From Certhia americana (Eukaryota > Chordata > Aves > Passeriformes > Certhiidae), in contig CM031858.1 of NCBI GenBank assembly GCA_018697195.1, positions 93,481,568-93,545,567 of the forward strand: a DNA stretch of 64,000 bases, written 5' to 3'. Both the position numbers and the translations under genes were made by a program. Position 1 is the stretch's first letter, and the number at the start of each line of letters is the position of its first letter. Below are positions 12,397 to 24,400 of the stretch, piece by piece. Below the pieces are notes generated by a model. It searched no databases, was not told the origin of the DNA, and saw nothing but the letters and a program-made list of their open reading frames with translations.

Positions 12397-12510
12397 AAGC
12401 ACAGTTGGAAAGGGCCCTGAGGAATGCAATTTGACACCAATCTGAACACAGAGTTAGATCAAATACCCTCCAGAAGCCCCTTCCAGTCCTAATTTTTCTG
12501 TCATTCTCTG
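12397..12510 (+). mobile_element. Old CR1 LINE 3' tail fragment
   Basis: The 3' portion, 'gagttagatcaaatacc', 'ctccagaagccccttccagt' and 'cctaatttttctgtcattct', is a diverged version of the CR1 tail of the 'gatctccagaggtcccttcc' type. It is more diverged than the other copies and probably older. The 5' limit is unclear; similarity may extend a little upstream of 12,397. Confidence 0.6.
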
Positions 12511-15500
12511 AGCAAGATATGTGACGTGTCAAACCAAGTCTTAGACCAGAAAGGTGTCAATAAAGCTGTGATCATGGCGTTCATTTTGAAGAGAAACTCA
12601 AGCCTAACTCACAGTTTATTTACATCATGATGCAAGTGCTATCACTCTGCTGGAGACATGGGATGCCTCCTTTTGTAATATCATTACAAATATTTGGAAC
12701 ATAATTTTCAAGTTTCAGCTTTTGAAGCCTGAAGGTTTCAGAATTTCAGAAGGAAAAGAATGTGCCTGTGGGATCCAGGCAAACTACTTTTGAAACACAA
12801 TTTTTCAGACTCAGTGACTTGTTTGTATTTTCTGGATGACCACTGATGTGCCTTCACAGCAGTGCACCAAGTTCAAGTCTTTGATTCTCTGCAATAAGCC
12901 TAAAAGATTATTTTTATACAGTCATTTTCTTCAGAGGGGAGTGAGGCGGGGCAGAAACAACGCCCAGAAATATTTTATCAGACATGCTTTTCTAAAGCAG
13001 TCAGTGTAAAAGCATCTGAGTCATGAGCCAGTGGAAGGGAAAGTTTCTGTCAAACTGTAGAGTAATTCGAACCCATTTGTCTGCTACCTGGTCTCTTGTG
13101 CAACCTCAGTTTGAGTATACAATAGGTTAGAATACAGGTTTGGACTTTTCTTTGGGTTTGAGTCATGCCATTAGGATCTCCATTAGATTTATAAAGTCAG
13201 AAATCATGAAGGAAAATGACTGCACTGGGATTTCATATAATACTAGCCATAAGAGGTGGTAATTCTTAGTTTATGTCCATTCCAAGAGGTGAAAAGCATC
13301 TTCTGACAGGATTATTAAAACAATTATCTTAAGGGATAGTGGGAGGTAAATAATAACTCACCTTTAAAAATATTAGACTAAGTGCCACCTCTTTCTCTGG
13401 TTTAAGGTAACCAAGTACCTTATAATTATAGGAGATAATTAATCACTCCTTATTCTGTGGCATATTACTAGAAATTCTGGAAGCATAGTAATAATCACCA
13501 TTATATAAATATGAAATCTGAATCCAAGGAAATAAATTTACTTGTAGAAAGTCAGTTGAGAAGACTGAAATGCGAACAGGATGTGAGCTTTCTTTTAAGT
13601 CCCTCATATGGGACTATAAACCATGGTGCTTGCAAAAGCATAACTCTGAAAAAGAAAGACATAAATGTCTGACATGAGAAGCTCCTGGAATGCTGTGTTT
13701 GGTACTGTAGTCATAATTGCCAAAAGGTAACTTTAAAGAGAAAAAGTCAGAATAATAAAATATAGTCAGGAATGGAGAAAACAGCAATGTGTTAGCAATC
13801 AGCATATATTTAAAAGGAATAAGAAGAGAAAAAATACTTACAAGAATAAAGAGTACAACTAAACCCAGGAAACTTGAGATGAAATTAAAAGATGAATTGA
13901 TTAACAAAGCTATAAAAAATGATATGCTAAAAGAGTAAATAAGGGAGCAGGCTTCAAAGGAAAAGATCGAAAGCAGGTCAAAAAATTTGGGAATGGATAC
14001 CACTAAAAATCATACTTATTCTTAATTAAGAGGCTTTTAGAGTGAGACCTACTTATCTAGTAAAAGCATTCTAATAAAGTGTTCTAAAGGTTCTTAATAG
14101 ACACAAATTTGCCGTGTGTTTTCTGGGGTTCTGCTTGGGTGCACCTTTCCAAGGAGGAAGACTACAGTAAATTCATATTGTGAGCTTCCATTTGAACTCC
14201 ATTCTCACAGCAACTCCTATTTTAGGCATCCTCCTTTGCAGAAACACAGTCCTATAGACCCTGACTATATCAATCTGAAAAGGTTTAGCAGCTGGTTTAG
14301 CTCTCACACCTGTGAAAGGCTGGATATCCTGAAAGCCTGGTTTAATGAACTGGTGTCACTGCACAGGGTAAATCTCTTCTGCAAGTGGAAAACAGGAAGT
14401 TTAGGAAAAGATTAAGGAAACAATAGAATTTTGCCTGAAGTACAATATTTGTTTATTGACCCATAAGTGGTGCAGCTGTATTTTCAATGTTTGATGAGAA
14501 AAAGCTAAGATAAATATTTCAAGAGGTATGACTGTCACGTCTCCTGCTGTTACTCTGGGCCAGCAACCTAGTTTGAAAGTTGTTTTTTCTTTTCAGAGGT
14601 GAGCTTCCTGCAGTGTTCCTGACTCAAATCTATGTATGCACGTGGGAAGCATTAGATGATTTCTAAATCCTACATGTTTGATGCTTTGTGGCAGCTATTA
14701 AAGGATAGTTGAGCGCAGAACAGGAAACCTCTCATAGCTACCTAAAAAAACTTCTCCGTGTGCCAAGTTTATTGGCAACAAAATCCAAATGCTTGCCAAT
14801 CTTTGAAATTGTTTCTAAAAATATTTAGTATGTATGTGATGATCCAGTTGAGATTTCTGGAATGATTAATCCAATTAATTTTAGAAGAAATTGCCTGCAG
14901 GCCAACAAGTAAAATGCAAGAAGAAAGCATTAATTAAGATCACATACTGAACTTTAAATAATTAGAAAGAAAATGTAATGTCCCCAAACACAAAATTTAT
15001 CCGTGGTTTCACTGACAACCCCTTTAAAGAGAATATGAAATTTACATCATGCTTTTATTATAGGGTGAATAAGCCTGCCATATCTTCCCATTTAGTAAAG
15101 AGTTGCAAGAGGGAGCCAATTTAGCAACAAAGAAAACTGCAAGCTTATTTTCCGCTTATTTTTTAAAATACACATTGAAGTCATGGCCCCACTGAAATCT
15201 GCAGCTGGAGGAGAGCACAAATGGGAGGAAAGAACTACAGCTGGAAGCAATTTCTCCAGCATCATGCCTTGGCCTGAGCAAGGCTGCTTTGGGCCCAGAG
15301 CAAGTGGTCATTTAAAATCATATGTAGAAAAAACTGTCATTCTGACCTCCCTTTTCCTTTTGAGAAGCTCTAGAACAACAATCACTTGCTCTGACAGGGC
15401 AAATACTACAGCCTGCACAGTCCTCTGATGGTACCATTGTGGAGAAATTACCTATTGATGCCACAGTCATACAAGATTCCCAATCCCAACCTTGTCCTAT

Positions 15501-18500
15501 AAATATGCTACTTCTTACAGGTTTCAGTCAGCTCTTGGTGAGGGCTGGAATCACTCTTTTTAACCTGACGCCTTCAGAAGGCTAACTACCCAAGGCAAAT
15601 GCAAATGGGAAGCTTTACAGCTAATCCTACACAGGAACAGGGTATGTGTTTTCCAATTTTAAGCATTTCAGAAAAGTTCCAGGTGCGGAGGGGGTTGGGG
15701 GTTGGGGGGTACACACACACCCATTTTGCTATTGCCTTGACTTTTAATAAATAAAAAGTTGAAAGTATTATCTTAATTCTGGGTATTCCAAATTTCAGAG
15801 GGTTGGAGAGTCAAAAGAAAAGTGCTTCTTTACTAACACAGAGCATGGGTGAGAGAATGCTCTGAATTCTTCAGAGAACCTGAAGACTGCATTTTAATAC
15901 CACTCCCTGATATGGGAATGAGATGTTAACCCCTTGCCATAGCTCAGCCATGTCCCTGAAAGCATCTATTGACAGAGGGCAAACACTCCAGGTAGCTTCT
16001 GATTTTGAACATCTGGGCAATCATAATGATTTCCGCAGGGTATTAACATATTTCAAGATAGAAAGCACTGTTGGACCTGACATGCTGGATAACACAGACC
16101 ATCTCATCCCATCCCATCCCACCCTCCTTATACTGAGCCAGCTAGTGCAGGATAGGGTGTTTCAGCTCTAAGTTAGAGCATGTTTTCAAGGCATGACTGT
16201 ATTCACCGGCTATTAATTGCTTGGGCAAAATCCAACATCAAATACTTACATTTAAATATAAACTGGAAAACGTTCCGTTTCCAAACTGAAAGCCAGGAGG
16301 AACTGGTCAGTAGGTGGCACAAGAAGAGCACAGCATTGCACTGCACTGCCGTGCGGGATCTGAGCGGCCAGGGTTGTATCCCGAACCAGCAATCCTGCCT
16401 TTCCCTTCGTCCCCCCTTTGCAGTACTGATAAACCCTGGTAGCCCGTGATTTAACTTACTGAATCATTGCTCGGAAGCACACGGAATGAGGGGCTTAAGT
16501 GGAAGCTTTCTCTGAGATGCTCCTTATTCCATCCCAGAGTGCACTGTGTACTCTTGACATCCACTAACATCACTACATCAATTGCATTCAAGTATTAAGC
16601 AAGATTGAATACCAGCACACAAGAAAGTAGAAATTTGACATGCCAAAGTACAATGCTCCATTTAGCAGGGTTGTGGTTTTCTATCCTGAAAAGTTCTTAC
16701 ACTGCAGTCAGAGCACCTCAAAGCCTTTAACAATGTTGGGGGGAACACAGCCACACAACAGATCCCTTCTGCTGAGGAAAAGGTTTCATGAACTGTGTTT
16801 GTTTACCAGCAGCATGTTAAGGAAGAAAATAGTAGAGCCACATGTCAGGGCTTGAGGCAGCAGTTTGTGGTCATCATGATCTGCAGAAGGTCTCTTTCTT
16901 TCCATAGGAACAGGAGCAGCTGCTCGACAGCCACATTGCACTGGGAGGTCAACGACAAGCATCAGTTTGAGCAGTTATATTTAACCTTAGGAACTCTGTG
17001 ATGACTAAAAGATGTTGCCTTTGTTGGCTGATGGCTTCATTAGCTGTTGCCAAGGTTTTTCTTCTAGGCTGGAGTTACAGGAGCACCATGACTGGGTGCA
17101 AACCAGCTCAACAGTTCCTATTTTTTCTGTGCAACTGCATGTCTCTTCCTCTCCTCCAAGGTTTTAAAGAAAAATGCAGCAAAACACACATGCTGAGTGC
17201 CCTGCCTTGTGACTGACCTGTCATCACTCATTTGCAGGAGGAAAATTGAAGGGGTGGTGGTGTCAAAAATGATGTGCATAATTAAGCTTTTCTGAATCTC
17301 TCCTTTCCACTCTGGTGCCAGAGGACTGCACACAAAGCATACAGACTGGTATGAAAATATAATACTGAATTGGAACCAACCAAGTGTAAAAATTATGACT
17401 TCTGCCTACTCTAAGGTAAAAATACATTTACAAATAGCTAGTTCTAAGCTTAGGTGTGTTTGTGTTTAAAAAAGAAAAAAAAAAAAAGGAAGAGGATGAA
17501 CATCAAATACTGAAGAAAACAAGCTATCATCAGCACAAATACACTTGTCATTGTAATGTATTTTCCTTAAACAAGCAAAATTGAATCCCACCTAGCCCTT
17601 CTTTTACATTATTCTATTTGTCTGTACAGTTCTAAAAGGACAATTATAAGCACAATTAAAGCATAAAATACACCAGAGATGTCATACCTTTCTCATTTCA
17701 GGTTTAATTTCTATTTCCAGCCCACACATACCTGCTGTTATATCTCATTTATTGCTGTAAATTATGTGCATCAGCATCAGTGCAAGTAACTGATGACACT
17801 GAGATCACAGCTGTGCTGAATTCTAATCAAGAAGTGAATTTTCACTACCTGAAGTCCCCTGCACTCCTATTTCCTTCTTCCTCAAGTAAAAGAGGACAGG
17901 AAGCCTAATTCTGAGATATAATTTATTAAAGACTTGGAAATATGCTGGGATTGTCAAAGCAGCTGAAGGTGGACATGGTGACCCAAGAATCTGTTTCACT
18001 CTGGTATAGCCATGGTTTCAGCACACCCAAGCATCACAGGACAAGTCTTTGTTGATAGAAATAGGTGATGGTGCCCATTGAAATACTGGAGGCAAGTCAG
18101 TGGGGAACATAACCTGGGTCAGCTACTCCCTTTTATGTCAGCAGTGTTGCCCACCACAGTGTGTGACCATTCACTCTGACCACTCTCCAAATGCACAGTG
18201 ACACAGGACTCAATGTGGATTCTTTATATTTTTCGAAGTGTTTCTGCACCATCCATTACTTTAATTTCTGATCAGCTCCAAATGAACAATCTGACATGAC
18301 TGTTGCTTAGCAAAATGTAATGAGTGTCTGTGGAATTTCATATCTTGATTTGACAGCGATTTGAGGGTTTGTTTTTAAATCTCTAGGTTGCTTGGGGTTG
18401 TCATGCAGAATCTGGTGTGAATTTCCTGTGGAATAGCCATGCCTGGGCTTTAACACAATGTCCAGGGGCAAATAACACCGAGTTTTTCATATTCCCAATA

Positions 18501-18906
18501 GGGATTCAAAATGCTACATTTAGTCCAGATCAGGATTAATCAAAAGAGCTTTAAAATGAAGCTCAAATGCATCTGCTGGGTTTTACCTATCATTACAATG
18601 AGAGCACAAGATTTACCTGCCTATGTCAAGAGCAAAAAATCAACGGTGGCCCTTTGGATGACCCTATTGTGAGATTCAAATGGCAAGGAAACCTGAAACC
18701 TGGCCATCCACTCCACCACTCTCCAGTTACACTGGCGAATGTAGCAGGGCTTGCTGTCCTGAGTCAAGCTTTCAGTGGTCCCAGATGCATGTGGCAAGGA
18801 AAAAGCTTCAGGAATACTTCTGGGAATAGGATATAGCCTATACATTTGCAACAGAGCCTATGTACTCCAGACCCACATCTTAGATTTGCTCTTGCCTGGT
18901 AAAGGG

Positions 18907-18912
<6 letters not shown>
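12511..18912. other. Unique sequence, no gene seen
   Basis: No transposon or coding exon recognised over about 6.4 kb. A 129-codon minus-strand open frame at 13,614-14,003 is extremely rich in Phe, Leu, Ile and Ser. That is what an A-rich opposite strand produces by chance, and it has no known domain. Local features are a G-tract motif at 15,687-15,709, a short (CATCC)n run near 16,105-16,123 and an A-rich tract at about 17,467-17,490. Confidence 0.5.
15687..15709 (+). repeat. G-tract motif followed by (AC)n, possible G-quadruplex
   Basis: The stretch reads GG-A-GGGGG-TT-GGGGG-TT-GGGGGG and is followed directly by a short (AC)n run. Three tracts of five or six G with two-base loops, plus a GG, are compatible with a two- or three-layer quadruplex, though four full GGG tracts are not present without splitting a run. 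Confidence 0.5.

Positions 18913-18943
<31 letters not shown>
18913..18943 (+). repeat. (GT)n microsatellite
   Basis: About 15 uninterrupted GT units. It probably varies in length between individuals. It lies about 100 bases upstream of the CR1 copy that starts near 19,048. Confidence 0.95.
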
Positions 18944-18944
<1 letters not shown>

Positions 18945-19047
18945 TAACCTCTTTATTGATATAAGGAATGTTCAAAGAAAACCCTACAAATGTATTTGTT
19001 GAGGCAAAACAAATGAGAGGTATGAGAGCAGGGCCTAAATTGCCAAG

Positions 19048-19718
19048 TGTATGTACAGACTGAGGAATGAGATGCTGAAAGGGAGTGGAAAGGGACGTGG
19101 GGGTCCTGGTCAATGGCAAGCTGACCACAAGTCAGCAGTGCCCTGGCAGCCAGGAGGGCCAACCCTGTCCTGGGGGGCATCAGGAACAGCCGGACAAGGG
19201 AGGGGATTGTCCTGCTCTGCTCCAAGCTGGGGTGGGCTCACCTCGAGTGCTGGGGGCAGTTCTGGGTGACACAAGACAAAATATTAAACTATTAGGGTAT
19301 AATCAACTAATGATGATGATGAGGAGCAGCTGAGGTCACTTGGTCTGTTCAACCTGAAGAGGAGATTGAGGACAGACCTCATTGCAGTTACAGATTCCTC
19401 ATGAGAAGAGGAGGGACAGGCACTGATCTTTTCTCTGTGACAGGACCAGTGACAGGACCTGGGGAAAAGGACAGAAGTTGTGTCAGGGTAGGTTTAGGCC
19501 AGACACTGAATAAAGTTTTTTCACCCAGATGATGGTTGGCCACTGGAACAGGCTCCCCAGGAAAGTGGTCACAACAGGAAGCCTGAGAGAACTGCTTACT
19601 CTCAGGCACATGGTGTGACTCTTGGAGATGGTCACATGCAAGGCCAGGAGTTGGATTTGATAGCCTTTGTGGAACCCTTCCGACTCAGATTATTCTGTGA
19701 AATTCTGTGGTTGTGTGA
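19048..19718 (+). mobile_element. CR1 LINE 3' half, second tail type
   Basis: Landmarks run in order: 'gtgggggtcctggtcaatgg' (19,099), 'agtcagcagtgccctggcag', 'ctgaggtcacttggtctgtt' (19,331), 'ttcacccagatgatggttgg' (19,520), 'ccactggaacaggctcccca', 'ctctcaggcacatggtgtga', 'caaggccaggagttggattt', and the tail 'gatagcctttgtggaaccct' then 'tccgactcagattattctgt'. This tail, 'ccttgtgggtcccttccaactcag' in less worn copies, marks a different CR1 subfamily from the copies at 4.6 and 40.8 kb. The frame around 19,090-19,150 still reads RDVGVLVNGKLTTSQQC, from the C-terminal reverse transcriptase region, but it is broken downstream. Confidence 0.92.
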
Positions 19719-20099
19719 ACTCATCAGAGAAGGAGCCTTTTAGTCATGTTACAAAAGAAGTGCCTCAGGCAGCAGCAACAGTGTTGTGAAGGTCACTCTG
19801 GGAATTACTGTATATAACTAAAGTGAACGTAGAATGCGAGAAATGCTGACCACCCCTGCCAGTGCAGCACTGACATGGACATGCTAAAGCTGTATTGCCC
19901 TCACATGCTCCTGTTTCCTCAGAAGGCAACAACGGGCTGAGGTTTCACACGCAGGCCATGCTTTTGTGACCAGAGCGCACATGGGTTTCTGCAGGGCTCC
20001 CTAATATCTTCGGACCTCTCCTCATTCCAGAGTCCCCGCAGCGCAGCACCTGCAGACTTACCCGTGTAAACTTCAGCCCACATGCCGAAATGCCGCATT
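19719..20099. other. Unique sequence, no gene seen
   Basis: No feature recognised between the CR1 copy and the CpG-dense block. GC content rises towards the right end. Confidence 0.5.
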
Positions 20100-20530
20100 C
20101 CTGCCATGGGCGCCTTTCCCCAAGCCAGGGATGCTCGCTCCTTGCCTCCCCCTGAGCTCGCTCTCCCCAGGGACTGATGCCGTGGCTCCTCCACGTCGCA
20201 GGAGCTCACGTAGACACCAGGCGCGGAGAATCGGGATGAAATTACCCTCATGCATAAAACATGGCATGGCGACAAAGGGACGGCAGGGCCTCGGTGGCCG
20301 CCCGCCGCATCCTGCCGGCGGCCCGGAGGTTGGCCGGGGGCTGCCGCAGGTTGGCCCGGCGGGGAGCGGGCCGTGCCAGGTGGCCCCGGGGACGGGCGGC
20401 CCCTGCAGCCATGGACCTGTCCCCGTGCCTGCACTGGGTGCGGACGCGGCTCTGGCGCTGCAGGGTCAGGCGGAGGCAGTTCTGCAGTAAGTGTCGCGTC
20501 TCAGCTCCCCGCGCACCCTTTCCCACTCTC
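20100..20530. promoter_or_regulatory. CpG-dense block, possible CpG-island promoter
   Basis: By hand count there are 18 CpG dinucleotides in about 150 bases between 20,262 and 20,410. The rest of the window is CpG-poor, and the block is strongly GC-rich, with runs such as 'gtggccgcccgccgcatcct'. In bird genomes such blocks usually mark promoters or first exons that escape germline methylation. A TATA-like CATAAAA lies at 20,253-20,259. A consensus splice donor at 20,487 supports a plus-strand first exon. The gene it would serve is unknown, and a lone GC-rich block can also be non-promoter sequence. Confidence 0.5.
20261..20486 (+). CDS. Candidate first coding exon, unknown protein
   Basis: An open frame starts at an ATG at 20,261 (context 'aacatgg': A at -3, G at +4) and passes through a second in-frame ATG at 20,411 in a near-ideal context ('gcagccatgg'). 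It reaches a strong splice donor, 'ctgca' before 'gtaagtg', so the exon would end at 20,486 with one base of a split codon. From the first ATG it encodes 75 residues, very rich in Arg and Ala with almost no acidic residues. From the second ATG it encodes 25 residues beginning MDLSPCLHWVRTRLWRCR. An Arg-rich, acid-poor start resembles a mitochondrial presequence, but GC-rich DNA read in this frame gives the same bias. I do not recognise the protein and cannot see a matching downstream exon. It could equally be the first exon of a non-coding RNA. Confidence 0.25.
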
Positions 20531-20826
20531 GGCCTTTGCCCTCAGTGCCCGGCACCCATCCCACCGCCATGGAGCGAGACCCTGCTCTGGGCTGAGCCCT
20601 GACCCAGGGCTGTGGGCTTGGCTGCTGAGGGCACGGCCATGGCTCTGTGTCACCGGGCCAGCCCCGGCTGAGCACGGCCCTGCGGCTGCGGGACCCTCTT
20701 GGGGACGGGATGCTTGGAAAGGGCCCCTGTCTGAACACTTTTTCACTTTTCTAAGAGAATTTTAAGACGGGATGGTTTGTGCGGTGAAAGGGGGATAAGG
20801 AAAAATGCACTATTACTCCTCGTCTC

Positions 20827-20851
20827 TTTTTTTTTTTTTTTTTTTTTTTTT
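20827..20851 (+). repeat. Poly(T) run of 25 bases
   Basis: An uninterrupted T run followed by 'gcctagccgcag'. Read on the minus strand it is a poly(A) tail-like tract, but the sequence on that side is not a recognisable retroposed gene. Confidence 0.9.
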
Positions 20852-21371
20852 GCCTAGCCGCAGGAATCAAAAAAGTTTGACTGAAGGGAACGTAATCAGA
20901 TTTTGTGAAATCACAGTGCAGCCAACAGTGTGAACCTGCCCACTCCTTTGTCTGGTTAGAGACCATGCCCATCACTGATGTATATGTGTATATATACATA
21001 CACATAGATGTAAATAAATGTATATGTAGCCTTACTGCAGGTTGCTGGGGTGTGTTATTCACCATTTCACCATGGTTTTAGTGGAAGTAGTTTGCTTGCC
21101 TTCCCTTACAGACCATAAATATGGAATTCCAGCCACCTCTAGCTGATTTGTTCAGGTTCCCTTTCCCTGGCACCTTGGAAAGAAATACTGCCAGCAGTTC
21201 TGCAGGGACACAGAAAGGGTAGTGTGTCTGTGAAAACTGAGGAAGCAAAGGGGATGTCTCTGGTTCAGTCAACTGTAGTGTCTAATCACTCCTGAGGAGA
21301 TACAGTGCAATGGCTTGGGAGGATGGGCTGCGTTGGCTGGCCAAATGAAACATCCTCTCTTCCCATATATC

Positions 21372-21418
21372 ATCTCTCTTCTTTACCATATATCAAGGTG
21401 ATACATGGTAAAAGAGAT
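21372..21418. other. Near-perfect hairpin of 47 bases
   Basis: The left arm ATCTCT (21,372-21,377) pairs with AGAGAT (21,413-21,418). TTTACCAT (21,382-21,389) pairs with ATGGTAAA (21,405-21,412). TATCA (21,391-21,395) pairs with TGATA (21,399-21,403), closing on a three-base AGG loop. That is 19 base pairs with one A/C mismatch and one four-base bulge. The length is short for a microRNA precursor. It may instead be a remnant of a small inverted-repeat element or chance. The motif 'ccatatatca' also occurs twice in direct orientation (21,363 and 21,386). Confidence 0.55.
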
Positions 21419-24400
21419 CTTGGAATGAGAATGCCATTAGGAATACACTGCAAAAGGATTAATGTGATAAAATGAGTATGCTGTCTGTCAACTCTGCATC
21501 AAGTTCATGTCATTTCAATATCTTAGTTTAGCCATGGAGATAACAAGATCTGCTTGAATTTTTCTAACTCATAGCATTGCAGTAGAGACACGAAGCTCTC
21601 ACAGATACCTTCTCAAATATTGTTTTGCCATGAATTCAATGCCAGTGTGCCTTTCAGATGCAAAATATTACTGGCAGATGTCAGAAAGACTGATTTTCCT
21701 AATTGTCATATGACTGTAGACTGTGTTCACTGGTTTTCAATGCTTGAACCTTTGTGAGTATTTTGGTCAATTTTCTGCCTGTTAATAAAGTAGAAAAATA
21801 GACAGTTTTGTTTCCTGTCTACTTAGGATAACATTCACCTTTTCCCCACGAAGTTCCCTACTCTTCAAAAATATGCATTTGGCAGATAGTTTGCAAATGT
21901 GTACGGAAACTTCTTACCACAATATTCACTTTGATCATTAATTATCTTGTGAATGCATATGTTCCTTACTTGTGCTGTCCTGTGAGTTAATAGGAACTAC
22001 TGCCAAATGCACCACTTAGCTGGAGCTCTAAGAATAAGAAATTTGAGAACAGCAGATGCTCTGAATAATTGAAGGAGGTTTCTTTGGTTGACAATGGTTC
22101 TATCTTTGCACATCTCTCAGAGCCCCTCTTTTTAGTTGGCTTGTGCCTTAAGGAGACAATGCAGCACTGAACCAAAAGAATGGGATAAAGATTTTTTATT
22201 TTTATTTCTTAATGAGTCTGAAAAATGCTAATCATTCAGAAGAGTGTTTGTTGGCTTTGTTACTAGAAATAACTTCTGGCATCTTTAATTAGGTTGCTTT
22301 AGCCTGGATCAGTGACGCAGCACAGCTTTCTGTGATCTGTGCTGAGGCCAGTCCTGAGGAGGGACTGCTCATTGCAAATTCCTTGTGTCCAGATTCAGTT
22401 TGTCCTCTTTAGCTGCCTTCTGCTGAGGCACTGCAGCAAAAGTGCTGCTGTTACAGGAGACATGCTAATCTTCTCTTTAAAAATTTGCAGTTGGGGATTT
22501 AAAAAAAAAAAAAAAATCTAGTGAGGAAGCTACTGCTGTCTGGTTTTCGAAGTCTCTATGAGCACAGGCTATCATTGTACCTCCTTGTTAAGGCAGCCAT
22601 TCAAAGAAACAGCCGCGGGACTTTGCAGCCCTTCTGTGCCTGCCCTTGTGGCCTCGTTTCACAGCCGAGTCCCTGAAGGAAGCTCCCTGCAGGCACGTGT
22701 GCTTATGGCAAAAACACTGCTTGGAACAAAGGCACGTTTTCAAATAGAAGAGCAATAGTATCCTCTCTTTCCTCACTGCCTGGCTGGATGTGGCTGTCTC
22801 TCCGACCAAGGGGAAGCAACTGCAGCTGGCACCAGAGAAACCCTCTGAGAGGCTTCTGACATTCACAAAATTAATTCTCTGTTTTCATCTCGCAGCAAGG
22901 GCTGGTTCCAACAGAGAAACATTGGACAGAGGGTGTAAGTTCACGATGCTGCTGTAAAAAAATGACACTGGAAATACTGAAATGTGCTTTTCCTCTGGAC
23001 ACTCCTGTGTCCATGCAGATGGAAAAACATTGCGAAGCTTTCCTGGAGCGGGTCATCCACAGCATCTCAGTCTTGCTGGGCTCTCTGTGGTCTCATATAG
23101 GTTGGCCTGCTTCTCCTTTCACTTCCACTGTCCCAGCCACACATATGGTTCATGAACCTTGTAGGAACTTGGGGTATCCAAGACTGCTGCCTGGCTGCCA
23201 AGTTTGATTGAAACTGGCCAGGGCTTTAAAAGTTATTAATGATCACTGTGCATAATATTTCCTTACGAAAACAGGCTAATAGGTCCTACTCATGCCAAGT
23301 TTGGAAGATGAGCTTGGATCATGCTAGTAATAACTGCATGGAACAAGTCTTAAAGCTGTATTGTGAAGAGTCTGAAAAGCAGCTGTTTGCTGCTACTCCC
23401 CAAAATGTACTTGGCTTCTGGCCACCAATGCATGTTAAAGCCCTGGGGATCTGTGGGGAGGAGGTTTCTCTGGGTTTGCCTGTACCTTAGTAGATGGGGT
23501 TTGCACAGAAAACATAGAGTTCACACCAAGCAAAAGGATTGTAAGTCCCTGATGCAGGTCAGCAAATAGGGAAATTCTGCTGGCTGTGTGGCTGGGGGTT
23601 GTTTTGTATGTTTTTTGCTGTAGTGCCGTACCAGCCCAATACTCAGAGCCTGCAAGGTCTCTGGTCGTGAGTGGTCTCAGCAATTCTGCAGGGTTGGCCC
23701 GTCTGTACCTCTTCACATACTGCTGAAAACATTGGGTAAAAGGCAAGAGCTGGGGAAGCCACAGCAGAAATATTTTGTGACTTGTTTAGAGCCATAACCC
23801 CAGGTGGGGCTGTGGGGCAAGACACAGGATGTCTGTCCACATGCTCGCCCCATGAGTACTGGCTACCCACGGCATTGTGATGGGTCTGGTTTTGGGTCCT
23901 GGTCCAGGTCCATGTCTGGGTCCAGCCCTTCCCAGCACTGACTGTCATCAGCATAAACTCATCCTGGAGTGCTGCCAGGTATCTGGGATCCAGCCATAGT
24001 GTTTATTGTGCAAGGGTGGGCGTCCGAAGTTGTATCCTCTGCTGCTAATGCACTTTCACAACCTGAAACATTTAGGGCAAGGAGCTGATGGCAAGCTTTA
24101 ATCAAATCTCATTAAGTATTCATCCTTAGGCACATTTTCTCCTCACCAGCAAGGCCTACTAAAGTAATATTGTAAAGAGTCCTTTATTATTTCTGATCCA
24201 AACTGGCTGTGCAATTTAAAAAGAAAAAGGTCTACTTTGTATTTCAATTTGTTTCCAGCTTAAAAAAAAAAACAATTGCAATGAAAAATCTGAGGAACGA
24301 AAGAAACCAGGAGCAAAAATATCATGTTTAAAAGAAAAATGGCAAAAGCATAATTTGTATATGAACTGCATAACCTTACAATATGAAAATTCACCTTATT

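Noticed and set aside
13614..14003. 129-codon minus-strand open frame, very hydrophobic
   Set aside because: The opposite strand is A-rich, so Phe, Leu, Ile and Ser codons and few stops are expected by chance. There is no known domain and no splice context.
20131..20490. Overlapping long frames in other phases and on the minus strand of the CpG-dense block
   Set aside because: GC-rich DNA lacks stop codons in most frames. Only one phase combines a good ATG context with the splice donor.
22460..22480. A 16-base match, 'catgctaatcttctct', to the reverse complement of U6 snRNA
   Set aside because: The match does not extend on either side, so I cannot support a U6 pseudogene. It may be chance or a very short relic.
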